From contig NZ_LMEO01000052.1 in assembly GCF_001426375.1 (NCBI RefSeq), positions 40,261-104,260 of the forward strand: DNA of 64,000 nucleotides. The letters are read 5' to 3'. Both the position numbers and the translations under genes were made by a program. Position 1 is the first letter of the stretch, and the number at the start of each line of letters is the position of its first letter. Of the stretch, positions 8,550 through 18,328 are shown in pieces. This DNA is from Paenibacillus sp. Root444D2. GTDB lineage: Bacteria; Bacillota; Bacilli; Paenibacillales; NBRC-103111. The notes below the pieces were generated by a model, which was not told the DNA's origin, did not search any database, and worked only from the letters and a program-made list of their open reading frames with translations.

Positions 8550-10202
8550 CTACTTCTTCTTCGCATCATAGGCAGCTTGATAAATTTCCAGATAACGCTT
8601 CAGGTTCATATTATCCAAATTTTTGAGGTAGCCGTCCCATTCTTTCTCCAGATTCGCATCCCCGATGATGAAGCGTGCGGTCATCTCTTTGACATGATCG
8701 GTAATCGTCTTCTCGAGATCAGCTAGCTCCATCGCCTGCTCATTCGTGAAAAACAGCTGCGGAAGGACAGTATCCAGCTTCTGCTTATAAGGCTCGTATT
8801 TGTTTTTCGTTTCATTGTACAAAATAACTTCCAATGGGTTTTTCGGATCGGCGACCAAGCCTAAGCGGAAATCATTCGTTCTAAGCGATGGTCCGGTTTG
8901 AGACCATTTCACATTTTGAACATTTGCCATCTTGGCTTCGGTATATTTCCAAATGGCTTGCTTGCCATTGATGCCGAGTTCGCCTTGAGCCGCATATTTC
9001 CATTCCACATCAGGACGCCCTTCTGCATTACGCAGTGTCATCTCCTGCGTATACATCAGATCCGCTAGACGGAAGGCGGCTTCTGGATTTTTACTCGCTT
9101 TCGTAATCACGTAACGCCCTTGAGAGACACTATTGGTATAGGGCGCTACTTGCAAGCCTTTCGGCCCTTTGAGCACTGGAACGGCGGTAACCTCAAGCCA
9201 TCTTCCGCTCGGTCCATTGAAGGCTGTAAACGTCCCGTTATGCTGAGCTATCGCCGCGCCCAATATATTAATGTTGGGGTTTTCCCCCATTTGCTTCGCT
9301 TGATCCCGATCCTGTGTGAAGGACTGCGGCGCGATCAAACCTTCGGCATACAGCTTGTGCAGGTACTTCAGGCCCTCTTGCCATTCCGGCTTGTTATAAG
9401 GCACATCCACCTTGCCGTTATTGAGGTACAAACGATTGGTATTATTAGGATTTAGTATAAAAGCATTCATAATGAACGAGTCGATATTGACCGCAGGTCC
9501 CACCGCTGCACCTGCAAGCGGAATCTCATCTGCTTTTCCGTTGCCGTTCGGATCCTTTGTTTTAAACTCCTTTAGCACCTTGTACAGCTCATCCGTCGTT
9601 GTTGGCACAGCTAACCCCAATTTATCCAGCCATGGCTTGTAAATCCACATTTTTTGCCCCATTGAACAGTGGAAACACTCATTCACGAGCGGCAGTCCAT
9701 ATATTTTACCACCTGGCGCCGTAATAGCATCTTTCACTCCATCCACCTGCTCAAACATCTTCTTGGTTTCGACGCCATACTTATCAATAAAGGGCTTTAA
9801 ATCGAGGAAATCTCCTTGGCTGCCATAGATCAGCTGCTGCGTAGGGCTAACGTCAAAGCCCATGATCACATCAGGCAAATCTCCGCTTCCGAGCACCAAA
9901 TTAAGCTTTTCTACCGCTGATTTCTCCGGGGCAACATCCCATTCAATATGAATGTTCGTCTTCTCCTCCAGGTACTTCGTATATTCATTCGTTGCAAAGT
10001 CTTCAACAAATGCGCTTCCCTTTACAAGAACCTTTAAGGTCGTTTTTTCCTTCGTGATAGGTAATTCCCCAGCTGCAGTCACCCGATCCTCTGACACTTT
10101 TGGAGTCGCATCTGATTGCGCTGCTTCCTTATCTGAACAACCGCTTAATACCGAGACTGTGCACAAGGCTAACCCTAAGCTTGCTACCATCCATTTTTTC
10201 AT
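8550..10202 (-). CDS. Sugar ABC transporter substrate-binding lipoprotein
   Basis: A family-1 extracellular solute-binding protein of the large LplA type (550 residues). The N-terminus is a lipoprotein signal with a lipobox ending LSGC about residue 22, so the mature protein is lipid-anchored outside the membrane. An Asp/Asn-rich loop, KDPNGNGKADEIP, resembles the calcium-binding loop of this family. AGGGAGGG lies nine bases before the ATG at 10202; an in-frame TTG just upstream is less likely. It is last in an operon after two permeases (11174 and 10253) with no ATPase gene, as is normal for this class, which borrows a shared MsmX-type ATPase. Likely ligand: a plant-derived oligosaccharide. 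Confidence 0.92.
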   Translation of the reverse strand: MKKWMVASLGLALCTVSVLSGCSDKEAAQSDATPKVSEDRVTAAGELPITKEKTTLKVLVKGSAFVEDFATNEYTKYLEEKTNIHIEWDVAPEKSAVEKLNLVLGSGDLPDVIMGFDVSPTQQLIYGSQGDFLDLKPFIDKYGVETKKMFEQVDGVKDAITAPGGKIYGLPLVNECFHCSMGQKMWIYKPWLDKLGLAVPTTTDELYKVLKEFKTKDPNGNGKADEIPLAGAAVGPAVNIDSFIMNAFILNPNNTNRLYLNNGKVDVPYNKPEWQEGLKYLHKLYAEGLIAPQSFTQDRDQAKQMGENPNINILGAAIAQHNGTFTAFNGPSGRWLEVTAVPVLKGPKGLQVAPYTNSVSQGRYVITKASKNPEAAFRLADLMYTQEMTLRNAEGRPDVEWKYAAQGELGINGKQAIWKYTEAKMANVQNVKWSQTGPSLRTNDFRLGLVADPKNPLEVILYNETKNKYEPYKQKLDTVLPQLFFTNEQAMELADLEKTITDHVKEMTARFIIGDANLEKEWDGYLKNLDNMNLKRYLEIYQAAYDAKKK

Positions 10203-10252
10203 CAAAAAGAACCCTCCCTAGCATTTTTCGTTAGAAAATTTTCTTTGAATGA

Positions 10253-11149
10253 CTAACCTTTCAACGAACCAATCATGACCCCCTTAACAAAATGCTTCTG
10301 TACAAAAGGGTAAATCATCATGAGCGGCAGCGATGAGACGACAATCAGAGAGTATTTAAGCAGTGCCCGCAGGCCCTCCCGATTCGCTTCCTGTCCCAAA
10401 TCGGACAGCATGGCGGGATCTACCTCATTCTGAACGAGTATTTCCCTAAGCACTAGTTGGAGTGGATAAAGGCTCGGCTGTTTTAAATAGATCAGCGCAT
10501 TGAAATATTGATTCCAATAGCCTACCGCCGAATAAAGGGTAATGACAGCAATGATCGGACCAGATAACGGAATAACGACATTCCATACAAACTTGAAATC
10601 GTTACAGCCGTCCAGCTGAGCGGCCTCCAACAACTCTTCCGGTATAGTCGTTTTGAAATAAGTTCTCGTAATAATGACATTAAAGACACTCATCGCCCCT
10701 GGCAAAATCATCGACCAAATCGTATTAAGCATGCCTAGATCTTTGACCAACAGGTAGCTCGGAATGAGCCCGCCAGAAAACATGGTAGTGAACACCAGCA
10801 AGAGCATGACGGCATTTTTCCCATACAAGTCTCTACGTGCGAGCGGATAAGCGGCCATAATCGTTAGTACGACATTGATGACTGTACCTAGAACCGTATA
10901 AATGACGGAATTGCGAAATGAGCTCCAAATCAACTTATGTTTAAAAACAGCCTCGTAACCGTCGAGTGTAGGTTGAACCGGCCATAGCCACACCTTCCCT
11001 GAGATAACCGCGTCTGGGCTGCTGAAGGATGCGCTTACAATAAAAACTAGCGGATACATCACTATAATGAGAAATAAGGTAAGCACCGTGTAATTGATCA
11101 CGTTAAACCAACGGTCATTGCTGGCTTCCCGAATGTTAGCAAGCTCCAT
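10253..11149 (-). CDS. Carbohydrate ABC transporter permease (LplC/YtcP type)
   Basis: A 298-residue inner-membrane permease of the CUT1 sugar family with six predicted membrane segments, the first near residues 18-40. The coupling loop EELLEAAQLDGCNDFKFVWNVVIPLS is the conserved EAAxxDG helix that contacts the ATPase. The C-terminus, FVQKHFVKGVMIGSLKG, is typical of LplC/YtcP proteins. AAAGGAGG precedes the ATG. It follows the other permease by 24 bp and precedes the lipoprotein by about 50 bp. Confidence 0.93.
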   Translation of the reverse strand: MELANIREASNDRWFNVINYTVLTLFLIIVMYPLVFIVSASFSSPDAVISGKVWLWPVQPTLDGYEAVFKHKLIWSSFRNSVIYTVLGTVINVVLTIMAAYPLARRDLYGKNAVMLLLVFTTMFSGGLIPSYLLVKDLGMLNTIWSMILPGAMSVFNVIITRTYFKTTIPEELLEAAQLDGCNDFKFVWNVVIPLSGPIIAVITLYSAVGYWNQYFNALIYLKQPSLYPLQLVLREILVQNEVDPAMLSDLGQEANREGLRALLKYSLIVVSSLPLMMIYPFVQKHFVKGVMIGSLKG

Positions 11150-11173
11150 GATGACTTCCTCCTTTTGTCACAC

Positions 11174-12133
11174 TTACCATAGGCTTTCCTGCTTAGCTTT
11201 CTTCGCCATTTGGTTAACCGAGATCAGTAAAATCAAACCAATGACCGATTTGAATAAATTGATGGCCGTGGAATAAGAGTAATTCATCGCCTGGGAGGCT
11301 AGACCGACCTTATAAACAAACGTATCAATGACTTCCGAGGTGCGTGCATTCAGCGGATTCTGCAATAGCAGTACCTTCTCAAAGCCCAGATCCAGAATAT
11401 GTCCGGTGTTCAAAATAAGCAGGATAATCATAACCGGAACAATGCTTGGCAGATCGATATGCAGCATGCGCTGAAATTTACTTGCTCCATCAATGACAGC
11501 CGCTTCATGCTGCGCGGGATCAACACCCGCTAAAGCAGCTAAATAAATGATGCAGGAAAAGCCTACATTTTGCCAAATACCTGACCAGACATAGATCGAG
11601 CTGAAATATTCCGGCCTGGCCATAAAATTGATCGGTTCGAAGCCCAATTGACCGAGCAGCATGTTCACTAATCCATTGCGGGGGTCGAGCAGCTCCATAA
11701 CGATCCCTACCATCACGACAACGGATATAAAATGGGGGGCGTAAGTGATCATCTGTACGGATTTTTTGAACAGCTGGTTTTTCACATAATTCAATGATAG
11801 AGCCAGAATAATCGGAAACGGAATCCCGGCAAGCAAGCTGTACAAGCTGATGATCAACGTGTTTTTCATCAATTTCACAAATTCATAAGAGTTGAAAAAT
11901 CGGATGAAGTGTTTCAAGCCGACCCACTCGCTTCCAGCGACACCCTTGGAGGCAATATAATCCTTGAAGGCAATCTGCGCCCCGTACATTGGATAATATT
12001 TAAATACAAGGACATAGATAACTGGAAGCGCAAGCAGGGCATACAATTGCCAGCTTTTCTTCATTTGCTTCCTTGCAACAAGCAGCAGATTGCTTGCTCC
12101 GGTGCTTGCTTTGGTTAATACAACCTCTTTCAT
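11174..12133 (-). CDS. Carbohydrate ABC transporter permease (LplB type)
   Basis: A 319-residue CUT1 permease of the LplB/YteP type, partner of the permease at 10253. A membrane helix at about residues 29-48 is followed by YYPMYGAQIAFKDY, the LplB signature. The EAAxxDG coupling motif appears as HEAAVIDGASKFQRMLHIDLP. It is first in the operon; GGGGGGAGAG lies nine bases before the start. A cre-like operator sits about 70 bp upstream, suggesting catabolite repression, and the regulator at 12297 is immediately upstream in the same direction. Confidence 0.93.
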   Translation of the reverse strand: MKEVVLTKASTGASNLLLVARKQMKKSWQLYALLALPVIYVLVFKYYPMYGAQIAFKDYIASKGVAGSEWVGLKHFIRFFNSYEFVKLMKNTLIISLYSLLAGIPFPIILALSLNYVKNQLFKKSVQMITYAPHFISVVVMVGIVMELLDPRNGLVNMLLGQLGFEPINFMARPEYFSSIYVWSGIWQNVGFSCIIYLAALAGVDPAQHEAAVIDGASKFQRMLHIDLPSIVPVMIILLILNTGHILDLGFEKVLLLQNPLNARTSEVIDTFVYKVGLASQAMNYSYSTAINLFKSVIGLILLISVNQMAKKAKQESLW

Positions 12134-12198
12134 TGTGCGCTCTCCCCCCTTTCAATTGATACCTTAAGGTTACAAGAAATCGCCTCAAGCCGTATATC

Positions 12199-12212
12199 AG
12201 AAAGCGCTTTCT
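12199..12212. promoter_or_regulatory. cre-like CcpA operator
   Basis: AGAAAGCGCTTTCT is a perfect palindrome matching the core of the catabolite responsive element. It lies about 66 bp upstream of the permease operon start. The site would place sugar uptake under CcpA/HPr-Ser-P control. Binding is inferred from sequence only. Confidence 0.6.
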
Positions 12213-12296
12213 TTATGTGCAAATATTAAGATTCAGCCATGTGCACTTCTAAATGAATGTGCAAAACTAAAGAATACGACACAAAGTGCCGCATTC

Positions 12297-14639
12297 TTAT
12301 CCATGTAATTTCTTATAGGAGGTCGCACTAACGCCATGCAGCCGCTTGAATGCCCGACAAAATGTATTGGAAGAGCTATAGCCAACCTTATCGGAAATTT
12401 CAAGGATGGTTAGCTCTGTTGTCTGCAGTAGATCTTTGGCCCGATTCATGCGCATATTTTCCAAATAGTCAGAGAAATTAATGCCCGTTTGCTCTTTGAA
12501 GAATTGGGAGAGATACACTTTCGAGATGCGAAAGCGATCGGCCACTACATCCAGGCAAAGGTCACTGTCCATATATGCGTTCTGCAGCATGCCAAGAATA
12601 CTTTGGATCAGCTGCACATTTTGGCTTTTCTTATGATCGTTCACGCTTTCGCATATCCATTGATAGGTTGCGCGGATCGACTGATAATTTTTGCGCATAT
12701 TTTCATAGGAGTCAATCTCGCTGCTCAGTGACTGGATCCGTCTGTAAACCTCTTGCTGATCAAGCTCCATTTGCGGCAGCAGCTTTACCAGACTTCCCCA
12801 CATTTCGAACAAGAACAACTGCATAACAGCGAAGGAAAGATGCCTCAGTTGGAAATTTTCATGGTATATCTCATCAAGCATATGCTGAACCTCAGCATGG
12901 TCCCCAGCTTTCGCCAAATTGATTAAACGGATCTCCACATCTTGCGGAAAATAATAGTTATTCATATCCGTCGGGAGCTCGTCAAACCATACGATTTCAT
13001 TCTCATTTTTCCACAATTGTACATTCAATGCTTCTCGAGCCTGTTCATACGATCTGGAGATGCTAGTGAGGCTGTCACATAAGCCGCCTACACCATAGAC
13101 GGACACCAGCTTTATCTGGCTTTTCATCTCCCCACTTACTTCCTTCAGCTTCTGCTCAATAAGCTCTTTGTAGGGCTCTGGTTGCTCAGCTCTATAACAA
13201 AAAAGCAACCCGAACTGATCCTCCGCTATATCGTAAACAAAGCCTTCCTGATCAATCGCCCTTCTCAACATTTCTTTGGCCAGCAAACGCTTCATATCCA
13301 GTTCTTCCAACAGATCATCGTTGTAGCCGTTATCGAAGCCTCGCAAATGAACAACCGCGACCCGATAGGACATCCCTTGCAAATCCATACCAACATATTT
13401 TAAAAGTGCATCTGCATCACGTGCCGAAATAAATTGCCCGTTCAACAGCCGCTGAAAATACGCAGCCCGCAGCAAAGGAACCTGCTGCTCGATCTCGGAC
13501 TTCATTCTATGGTTATTATGGAACAAACCGGTTACCGTTTCTCCGATTAATCCAAAGGCGTCTCTCTGGTGCGAAATTACGTCCGCTTTTTCCAGAATCA
13601 AGTTTACGATATTCCGTAATGGTTTACTGTTGCGATAAGCCAGCACATACGCGATGAAGACACCCACGACAAGAAAGACGAACGTCAAAGAGAAAATGAT
13701 TTTCTGAATATAACGAACCTTCTCCAGTACAACATAGGTCGGCTGTCCCACCAGATACGTCCAACCGTTATAGGAGGATTTCGTATACGTAATCATCATC
13801 TGCTTCGATTGCAGCGATTGCTCGATTACGCCTCTATCGTCAATCAGATCGCCGATCTCGATCGGTAAGGGGGCTTTACTCGCCGAAAGCTCACTAACGA
13901 TCTTCCCCTCGCCATCCACAATATAAGCCCATCCCCCTTCGGAAATGTTCAGCCCTTGAAACAGCTTCTGGATTTCCTTCTGGTCAATCATGACAGCAAT
14001 AGCGCCCTGAGGATTGCCGGGGTACCCCAGCGATTGCATATACGTCAGCATGGAATAGGGCACACCCTGTACGATAACTTCCTCAGACGCAAAGGTTTTG
14101 CGTGTATGAAATTGCTTGGCGACGAAGTCATACCATGAATCATAATCATACTTGCTGTATTGAGCTACCCGATCAAAAAAATGCTGAAAAGAGTAACTAG
14201 CCCCCGGAGTTAACACCATTTCACTATTTTTGAACAAGACATAATAATTAAATATGAAATTGTTAGACATCCTGTAATCGTACAAGCTTTTATTCGTATC
14301 CAAAACCCGGTACGTATTCGTCCCCTCAAAAGGATCAGTGACAGACAGAAACCGCATAATTCTTGTATCTGCCGCTAACTGCTGGGTAATGGAGGCGATT
14401 TCCTCCAGTCTTCGATCGAGGATATCTTTACTCTGCTCCAACAGGTTCATATGGCTCGCGGTTGCTTCGCTTTCGATCAGCGCAGTCGTCTTCTGATAAA
14501 TGACCCAGCCGATAATCATCGGCAGCATCAGAAAAACAAGATAAGGAACTAGAATACGCGCAAACACGCGGTGCCTTCCTTTGTTCACGTTAACATTAAC
14601 GCTTCTCTCTCTCTTGAACAGCATAGTAAATGTCCCCAT
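12297..14639 (-). CDS. Membrane-bound AraC regulator with extracellular sensor (YesN-like)
   Basis: A 780-residue regulator common beside Lpl-type sugar transporters in Paenibacillus. A membrane helix at about residues 29-48 leads into a ~250-residue extracellular Cache-like sensor domain, then a second helix (about 314-336), a cytoplasmic linker, and a C-terminal AraC double helix-turn-helix (FRISKVYLSQFFKEQTGINFSDYLE and ISDKVGYSSSNTFCRAFKRLHG). It combines sensor and DNA-binding roles in one chain without a kinase. The start is unsure: ATG 14639 sits almost on AAAGGA, while ATG 14624 has a weaker GGGGA at good distance. It is the likely activator of the transporter operon just downstream. 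Confidence 0.88.
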   Translation of the reverse strand: MGTFTMLFKRERSVNVNVNKGRHRVFARILVPYLVFLMLPMIIGWVIYQKTTALIESEATASHMNLLEQSKDILDRRLEEIASITQQLAADTRIMRFLSVTDPFEGTNTYRVLDTNKSLYDYRMSNNFIFNYYVLFKNSEMVLTPGASYSFQHFFDRVAQYSKYDYDSWYDFVAKQFHTRKTFASEEVIVQGVPYSMLTYMQSLGYPGNPQGAIAVMIDQKEIQKLFQGLNISEGGWAYIVDGEGKIVSELSASKAPLPIEIGDLIDDRGVIEQSLQSKQMMITYTKSSYNGWTYLVGQPTYVVLEKVRYIQKIIFSLTFVFLVVGVFIAYVLAYRNSKPLRNIVNLILEKADVISHQRDAFGLIGETVTGLFHNNHRMKSEIEQQVPLLRAAYFQRLLNGQFISARDADALLKYVGMDLQGMSYRVAVVHLRGFDNGYNDDLLEELDMKRLLAKEMLRRAIDQEGFVYDIAEDQFGLLFCYRAEQPEPYKELIEQKLKEVSGEMKSQIKLVSVYGVGGLCDSLTSISRSYEQAREALNVQLWKNENEIVWFDELPTDMNNYYFPQDVEIRLINLAKAGDHAEVQHMLDEIYHENFQLRHLSFAVMQLFLFEMWGSLVKLLPQMELDQQEVYRRIQSLSSEIDSYENMRKNYQSIRATYQWICESVNDHKKSQNVQLIQSILGMLQNAYMDSDLCLDVVADRFRISKVYLSQFFKEQTGINFSDYLENMRMNRAKDLLQTTELTILEISDKVGYSSSNTFCRAFKRLHGVSATSYKKLHG

Positions 14640-14833
14640 TTCCTTTACGATTCCCTGTTTCGATCATATCGAGAGTAATCCTTGCGCATGATTTGCATTT
14701 ATGTATGCGTTTGCAATCTGTTGCGGCGTTCATCCCAAAAGGATAAGCTGTTACCTTAAGTATACCTTGCTAAGCGGGTAATCGGAAGCTTGAAATACAT
14801 CGCTAGATATGCAATGAGACTTTTTTGTGCTTA

Positions 14834-14870
14834 ACAAAAAAAAGGAACCCAGCCAACGGGGCGTGGGTTA
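14834..14870 (-). terminator. Terminator of the UvrA-like gene (repeat copy 3, hairpin only)
   Basis: AACCCA/TGGGTT (14846-14851 with 14864-14869) closes a hairpin with the same AGCCAACGGGGC core as the leaders at 719-847 and 18329-18455. In minus direction a T-run follows. It lies about 40 bp after the stop of the UvrA-like gene. Only the hairpin is shared, not the promoter half. Confidence 0.7.
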
Positions 14871-14909
14871 CAGATTTTGATGATTTTTAAAGGCTTGAGC
14901 TAGCGTATT

Positions 14910-17900
14910 TCACTTCAGGCAATGATAAACCGCCATCATATCTCGTTTATTCAACTCACGAATACGATTGAAGATAGGAATATCTGCAACTGCCTCAGTT
15001 AGTAAGTTTTCAGCAACAACATCACTTACTTTGCCAGTAAGCCATGTTTGTACATCTATACCATCGACGATTTCCTTGCGCCCTTCATCATTGATGCCAC
15101 TTACATAACAGCTAACACATGGCACCGATAACTTAAATACGCCGTCATGAAGACCATCTTCTGAAATGACTTTCTTCCCGCCACAGAATGGGCATGGATG
15201 ACTTGCTTTAATTTTATTAATCTGTGTAACAATTTTATTGTAACCAAACACTTCATAGACATAAGTTAGTTTTTTATATTTTCCATTGGTGAAATACTTA
15301 TCAATAATGGTTTCTCTAGTTTCAGCAATATTGGCAAAGTCACAGATGGTAATCAAGTTATTACTGCTAATCGCCTCGAGGTTACCTTTAATCTTGTCCC
15401 AAAATGGTACGGCATTTTGTAAAACCACTTCATAGCCCACAAAGCTTGCAAGCTCCAGCTCCAGCATCTTCAGCGCAACTTGTGTTTCCCTTGGAAGTAA
15501 AGAGACATCTTCCGTAAGTGCAAGATCGCTGCCAACAATTGATTTTAGTTTTTCTAGTTCAGGTAACTTCCCTACGGTTTTTATCACCTGATCAATCGGC
15601 TGCTGAATAATCTCACGAATATCCGTGTCACCAAACTTTAGCTTTTTATGATGGTTTAACACGGTTCCATGACAAACTGGGCAGGTAATCATTTCTTTTG
15701 AGGCTTTCATTTGCTCTTTAAGAGGAATGTTCTTCGAAATAACCATATAACGCCCAAGGATGAGATTAAAGCCTTCCCATGTTCTCGAAGCCTTCCCTGC
15801 TTTATCATAAAATGATTTTTCCCAATAACCAAATAAGAAAGTACGCTTTTCTGCTTCTGACATCTCATTATAGCTTTTACTCATATCGTGACCCAGTTCA
15901 TTCTTTATCTCTTCAAATAGGAAGTGCAATTTGGCATGTTGATAGTATTTCAAGACATCCATGACTTCTGGAAGTAACATACCATCCCAGAAAGGGACCG
16001 TTTTATCTTGAATGAGAACATCCATATCAAATTGTTCAATGACACGACGCCCCGAACAACTCGGACAGTGATTGTCTTGATAATAGAAATCGAAGCTTCT
16101 TGTATCTTTATTGGTCGGATGAGCAGCCACAATATGGTTGATCAGTCCACCTATTTCATAGAGAAAACTATATTGACTATACAGATGTCGTTCAAGATCA
16201 ATGGCGATGACAGGTGCAATCTTTTCAGATTCATATTCACCATAAATCACATGGGCAATTGGCGATAAGCTTTTTAAGATACCACCCTTATAGACGTTTT
16301 CTGCCTTTTTAAAATAGTCCAGCTGATTTTCTTGTAAGTAGTGAATACCGTTTTGGGGCTTGAGTGTGGAAGAAATATGCATGGAGGCCTTGCTATCTTC
16401 CTTATCTTTTTGACGATAATAATCATCATGACTGACAACATCAAGCTGCTTCACAGGTTCAGGCTGCCTTTTTCCAAAATCAATGATAAAATCAGAGCTT
16501 TCCATCATATAGGCATTATGTTCAATCATCAGGATAGAGACAGATTCATCTACCAGAATGTCCCTAACACTATCAATGAATTGGTTTAAAATATTTTGTG
16601 ATAAACCTTTTGAAGGCTCGTCAAAAATAAAAAGGGTATGTGGGTTTCTCGAATTAGCAAACAGCTCAGAAACTAAATGAACACATTGAAACTCGCCAGT
16701 CGATAAGGACTGTGTTTTTCTTTCCAACGTCAAATAACCAAGTCCAAGTTTAATCAATAAACTCAATCGTTTATGAGCGATGTCTTCATTTGGCAGTTCA
16801 TCAATAATTTCTTCAATCGAGCGCTGAAAAATATCATCAATATCCTCACTATATTTGGTGAGTTTCTTTTTAATATCAAGAAAGGTCGCAACGGTCGACC
16901 TACTGGAAATCGATTGATTTCGATCTTGCCCAACCACGACCAGTTTATCTTTGGGATACCGCTTCTGAAAATCTTTAACTATACACTCATTGACAAGTGT
17001 AGATTTACCGCATCCCGACTCACCCGTAAAGGTTACAAGTCTATTCTTGGGAATCTGAATTTCAGCCATTTGAATATTACGGCAGTAAAGATCATGAAAT
17101 TGATAGTAGTCTGTTGGCATTGCCTTATTTAGATCACAATGGATTGGTTTTGGACGTGGTGATTCTTCAACAATTTTCCCACCGTATTTACCACTACCAG
17201 GTCCAAAGAACAATTGCTCATCCGCTGTGCTCAGCACGGTGTCAGAATGGTCAATCAGCCAAATTTGATTCTTATACCCCAATTGTTTAATCTCATCTAA
17301 AATTTTCAATAATGTTTGGTGATCAAGACCCACGGAGATTTCATCAATGATAATAACCGTATTTTCACTAGTTGCCATGAATTCGGCCAAGTAAAGTCGT
17401 GTTATTTCCCCACCTGACAATGTACCCATAATGCGATTTATTGTTAAGTAACCCATATTCATATTGATTATATTTTGGAGAATATGCTGCTTCGCTTCAC
17501 TAATTTGTAATTCCTTTGCAAGAGAAAGAATCGTTTCAATGCTTAAGTTATTCATATCGGAAATGCTATGTGGTTGATTAAATAATTCCATCTTATATTG
17601 CTCAACTTCTTGATTGTAGCGCCTACCCTTGCACTTGGGACAATCGACATTTTGGGTCATACTGCGCCCTTTACAATCTGGACACCAGCCTAAGGCATTA
17701 TTAAAGGAAAAAACTTCTGGAGAAAGATTAAATTTTTCGGCAAGCGTTATACGAATCTCTTTAAACACACCCGTATGTGTGCCAATGGTTGAACGAGGAT
17801 TGGATGAAATCGATGATTTTCCGAGAAAAAGGACTAAAGGCATTTCTTCCATCTTGATGGCACTGAAATTAGTTTCCATAATTTCAGGAAATAAATACTG

Positions 17901-18074
17901 ATATTCAGCCTTTGGCAATAAAGAAACGAGACGCTTCTTGGATTCTTCACCAATGGTTTGACAAAATGTTGTTTTACCAGATCCAGATAAACCAGCAATT
18001 CCTAACGATTTATCTACCGGTAGTTCTGCATCTAATAGGTTAATATTGTTCGAAATTAATCGATTTATTTTCAT
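14910..18074 (-). CDS. UvrA-like ABC ATPase paralogue with zinc fingers, not the repair UvrA
   Basis: A 1054-residue UvrA-family protein. Two ABC modules are visible. Module one: Walker A GLSGSGKT (28-35), RSTIGTHTG loop, a CxxC-x10-CxxC zinc finger (about 131-148) of the kind found in the second half of true UvrA, signature LSGGE and Walker B VIIIDE. Module two: Walker A GESGCGKS (about 355), an altered signature LSTGE, and Walker B LFIFDE. A further ~480-residue C-terminal part has three CxxC elements (CPSC, CPVC, CPFC/CVSC). The spacing leaves no room for the UvrB-binding domain, so excision repair is unlikely. The gene is visibly AT-richer than its neighbours and sits next to an integrase relic. 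Drug or toxin tolerance, as for DrrC-like UvrA paralogues, is inference. Confidence 0.75.
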   Translation of the reverse strand: MKINRLISNNINLLDAELPVDKSLGIAGLSGSGKTTFCQTIGEESKKRLVSLLPKAEYQYLFPEIMETNFSAIKMEEMPLVLFLGKSSISSNPRSTIGTHTGVFKEIRITLAEKFNLSPEVFSFNNALGWCPDCKGRSMTQNVDCPKCKGRRYNQEVEQYKMELFNQPHSISDMNNLSIETILSLAKELQISEAKQHILQNIINMNMGYLTINRIMGTLSGGEITRLYLAEFMATSENTVIIIDEISVGLDHQTLLKILDEIKQLGYKNQIWLIDHSDTVLSTADEQLFFGPGSGKYGGKIVEESPRPKPIHCDLNKAMPTDYYQFHDLYCRNIQMAEIQIPKNRLVTFTGESGCGKSTLVNECIVKDFQKRYPKDKLVVVGQDRNQSISSRSTVATFLDIKKKLTKYSEDIDDIFQRSIEEIIDELPNEDIAHKRLSLLIKLGLGYLTLERKTQSLSTGEFQCVHLVSELFANSRNPHTLFIFDEPSKGLSQNILNQFIDSVRDILVDESVSILMIEHNAYMMESSDFIIDFGKRQPEPVKQLDVVSHDDYYRQKDKEDSKASMHISSTLKPQNGIHYLQENQLDYFKKAENVYKGGILKSLSPIAHVIYGEYESEKIAPVIAIDLERHLYSQYSFLYEIGGLINHIVAAHPTNKDTRSFDFYYQDNHCPSCSGRRVIEQFDMDVLIQDKTVPFWDGMLLPEVMDVLKYYQHAKLHFLFEEIKNELGHDMSKSYNEMSEAEKRTFLFGYWEKSFYDKAGKASRTWEGFNLILGRYMVISKNIPLKEQMKASKEMITCPVCHGTVLNHHKKLKFGDTDIREIIQQPIDQVIKTVGKLPELEKLKSIVGSDLALTEDVSLLPRETQVALKMLELELASFVGYEVVLQNAVPFWDKIKGNLEAISSNNLITICDFANIAETRETIIDKYFTNGKYKKLTYVYEVFGYNKIVTQINKIKASHPCPFCGGKKVISEDGLHDGVFKLSVPCVSCYVSGINDEGRKEIVDGIDVQTWLTGKVSDVVAENLLTEAVADIPIFNRIRELNKRDMMAVYHCLK

Positions 18075-18153
18075 ACGTACATCCTCTCTATTCTTTTAAA
18101 CTTAGTCTTTCCATGTTATCACAGAGTTAAATGTATAAACTGCTTTTTTTTCG

Positions 18154-18309
18154 AATCAAGAACTCGGCAGCTCCATTCTATTATTCTTTCACATTCTACC
18201 TTTTATATTAGCAATTCATTGTGGTATGCGTATGGGTGAAATTCGTGAGTTGAGGTTTTCAGATATCGATCTGAAAAGGGGGATTATATCTGTGAGGCAT
18301 ATTTTATAA
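18154..18309 (+). pseudogene. Tyrosine recombinase (integrase) remnant
   Basis: A 51-codon open stretch ending at TAA 18307-18309 translates to the start of an integrase catalytic domain: PFILAIHCGMRMGEIREL followed by RFSDIDLKRGIISVRHIL. This matches the box I region (TGMRxGEhLxLxWxDID) with the active-site Arg. No start codon or ribosome site, no N-terminal DNA-binding part and no later HxxR...Y box are present. It is a decayed fragment lying just upstream of the AT-rich UvrA-like gene, on the opposite strand, and supports acquisition of that gene by a mobile element. Confidence 0.75.
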
Positions 18310-18328
18310 GGGTTATTTGTCATACACA

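Noticed and set aside
14910..18074. Housekeeping uvrA
   Set aside because: No UvrB-binding domain space, altered second signature, extra C-terminal zinc modules, and no uvrB neighbour.
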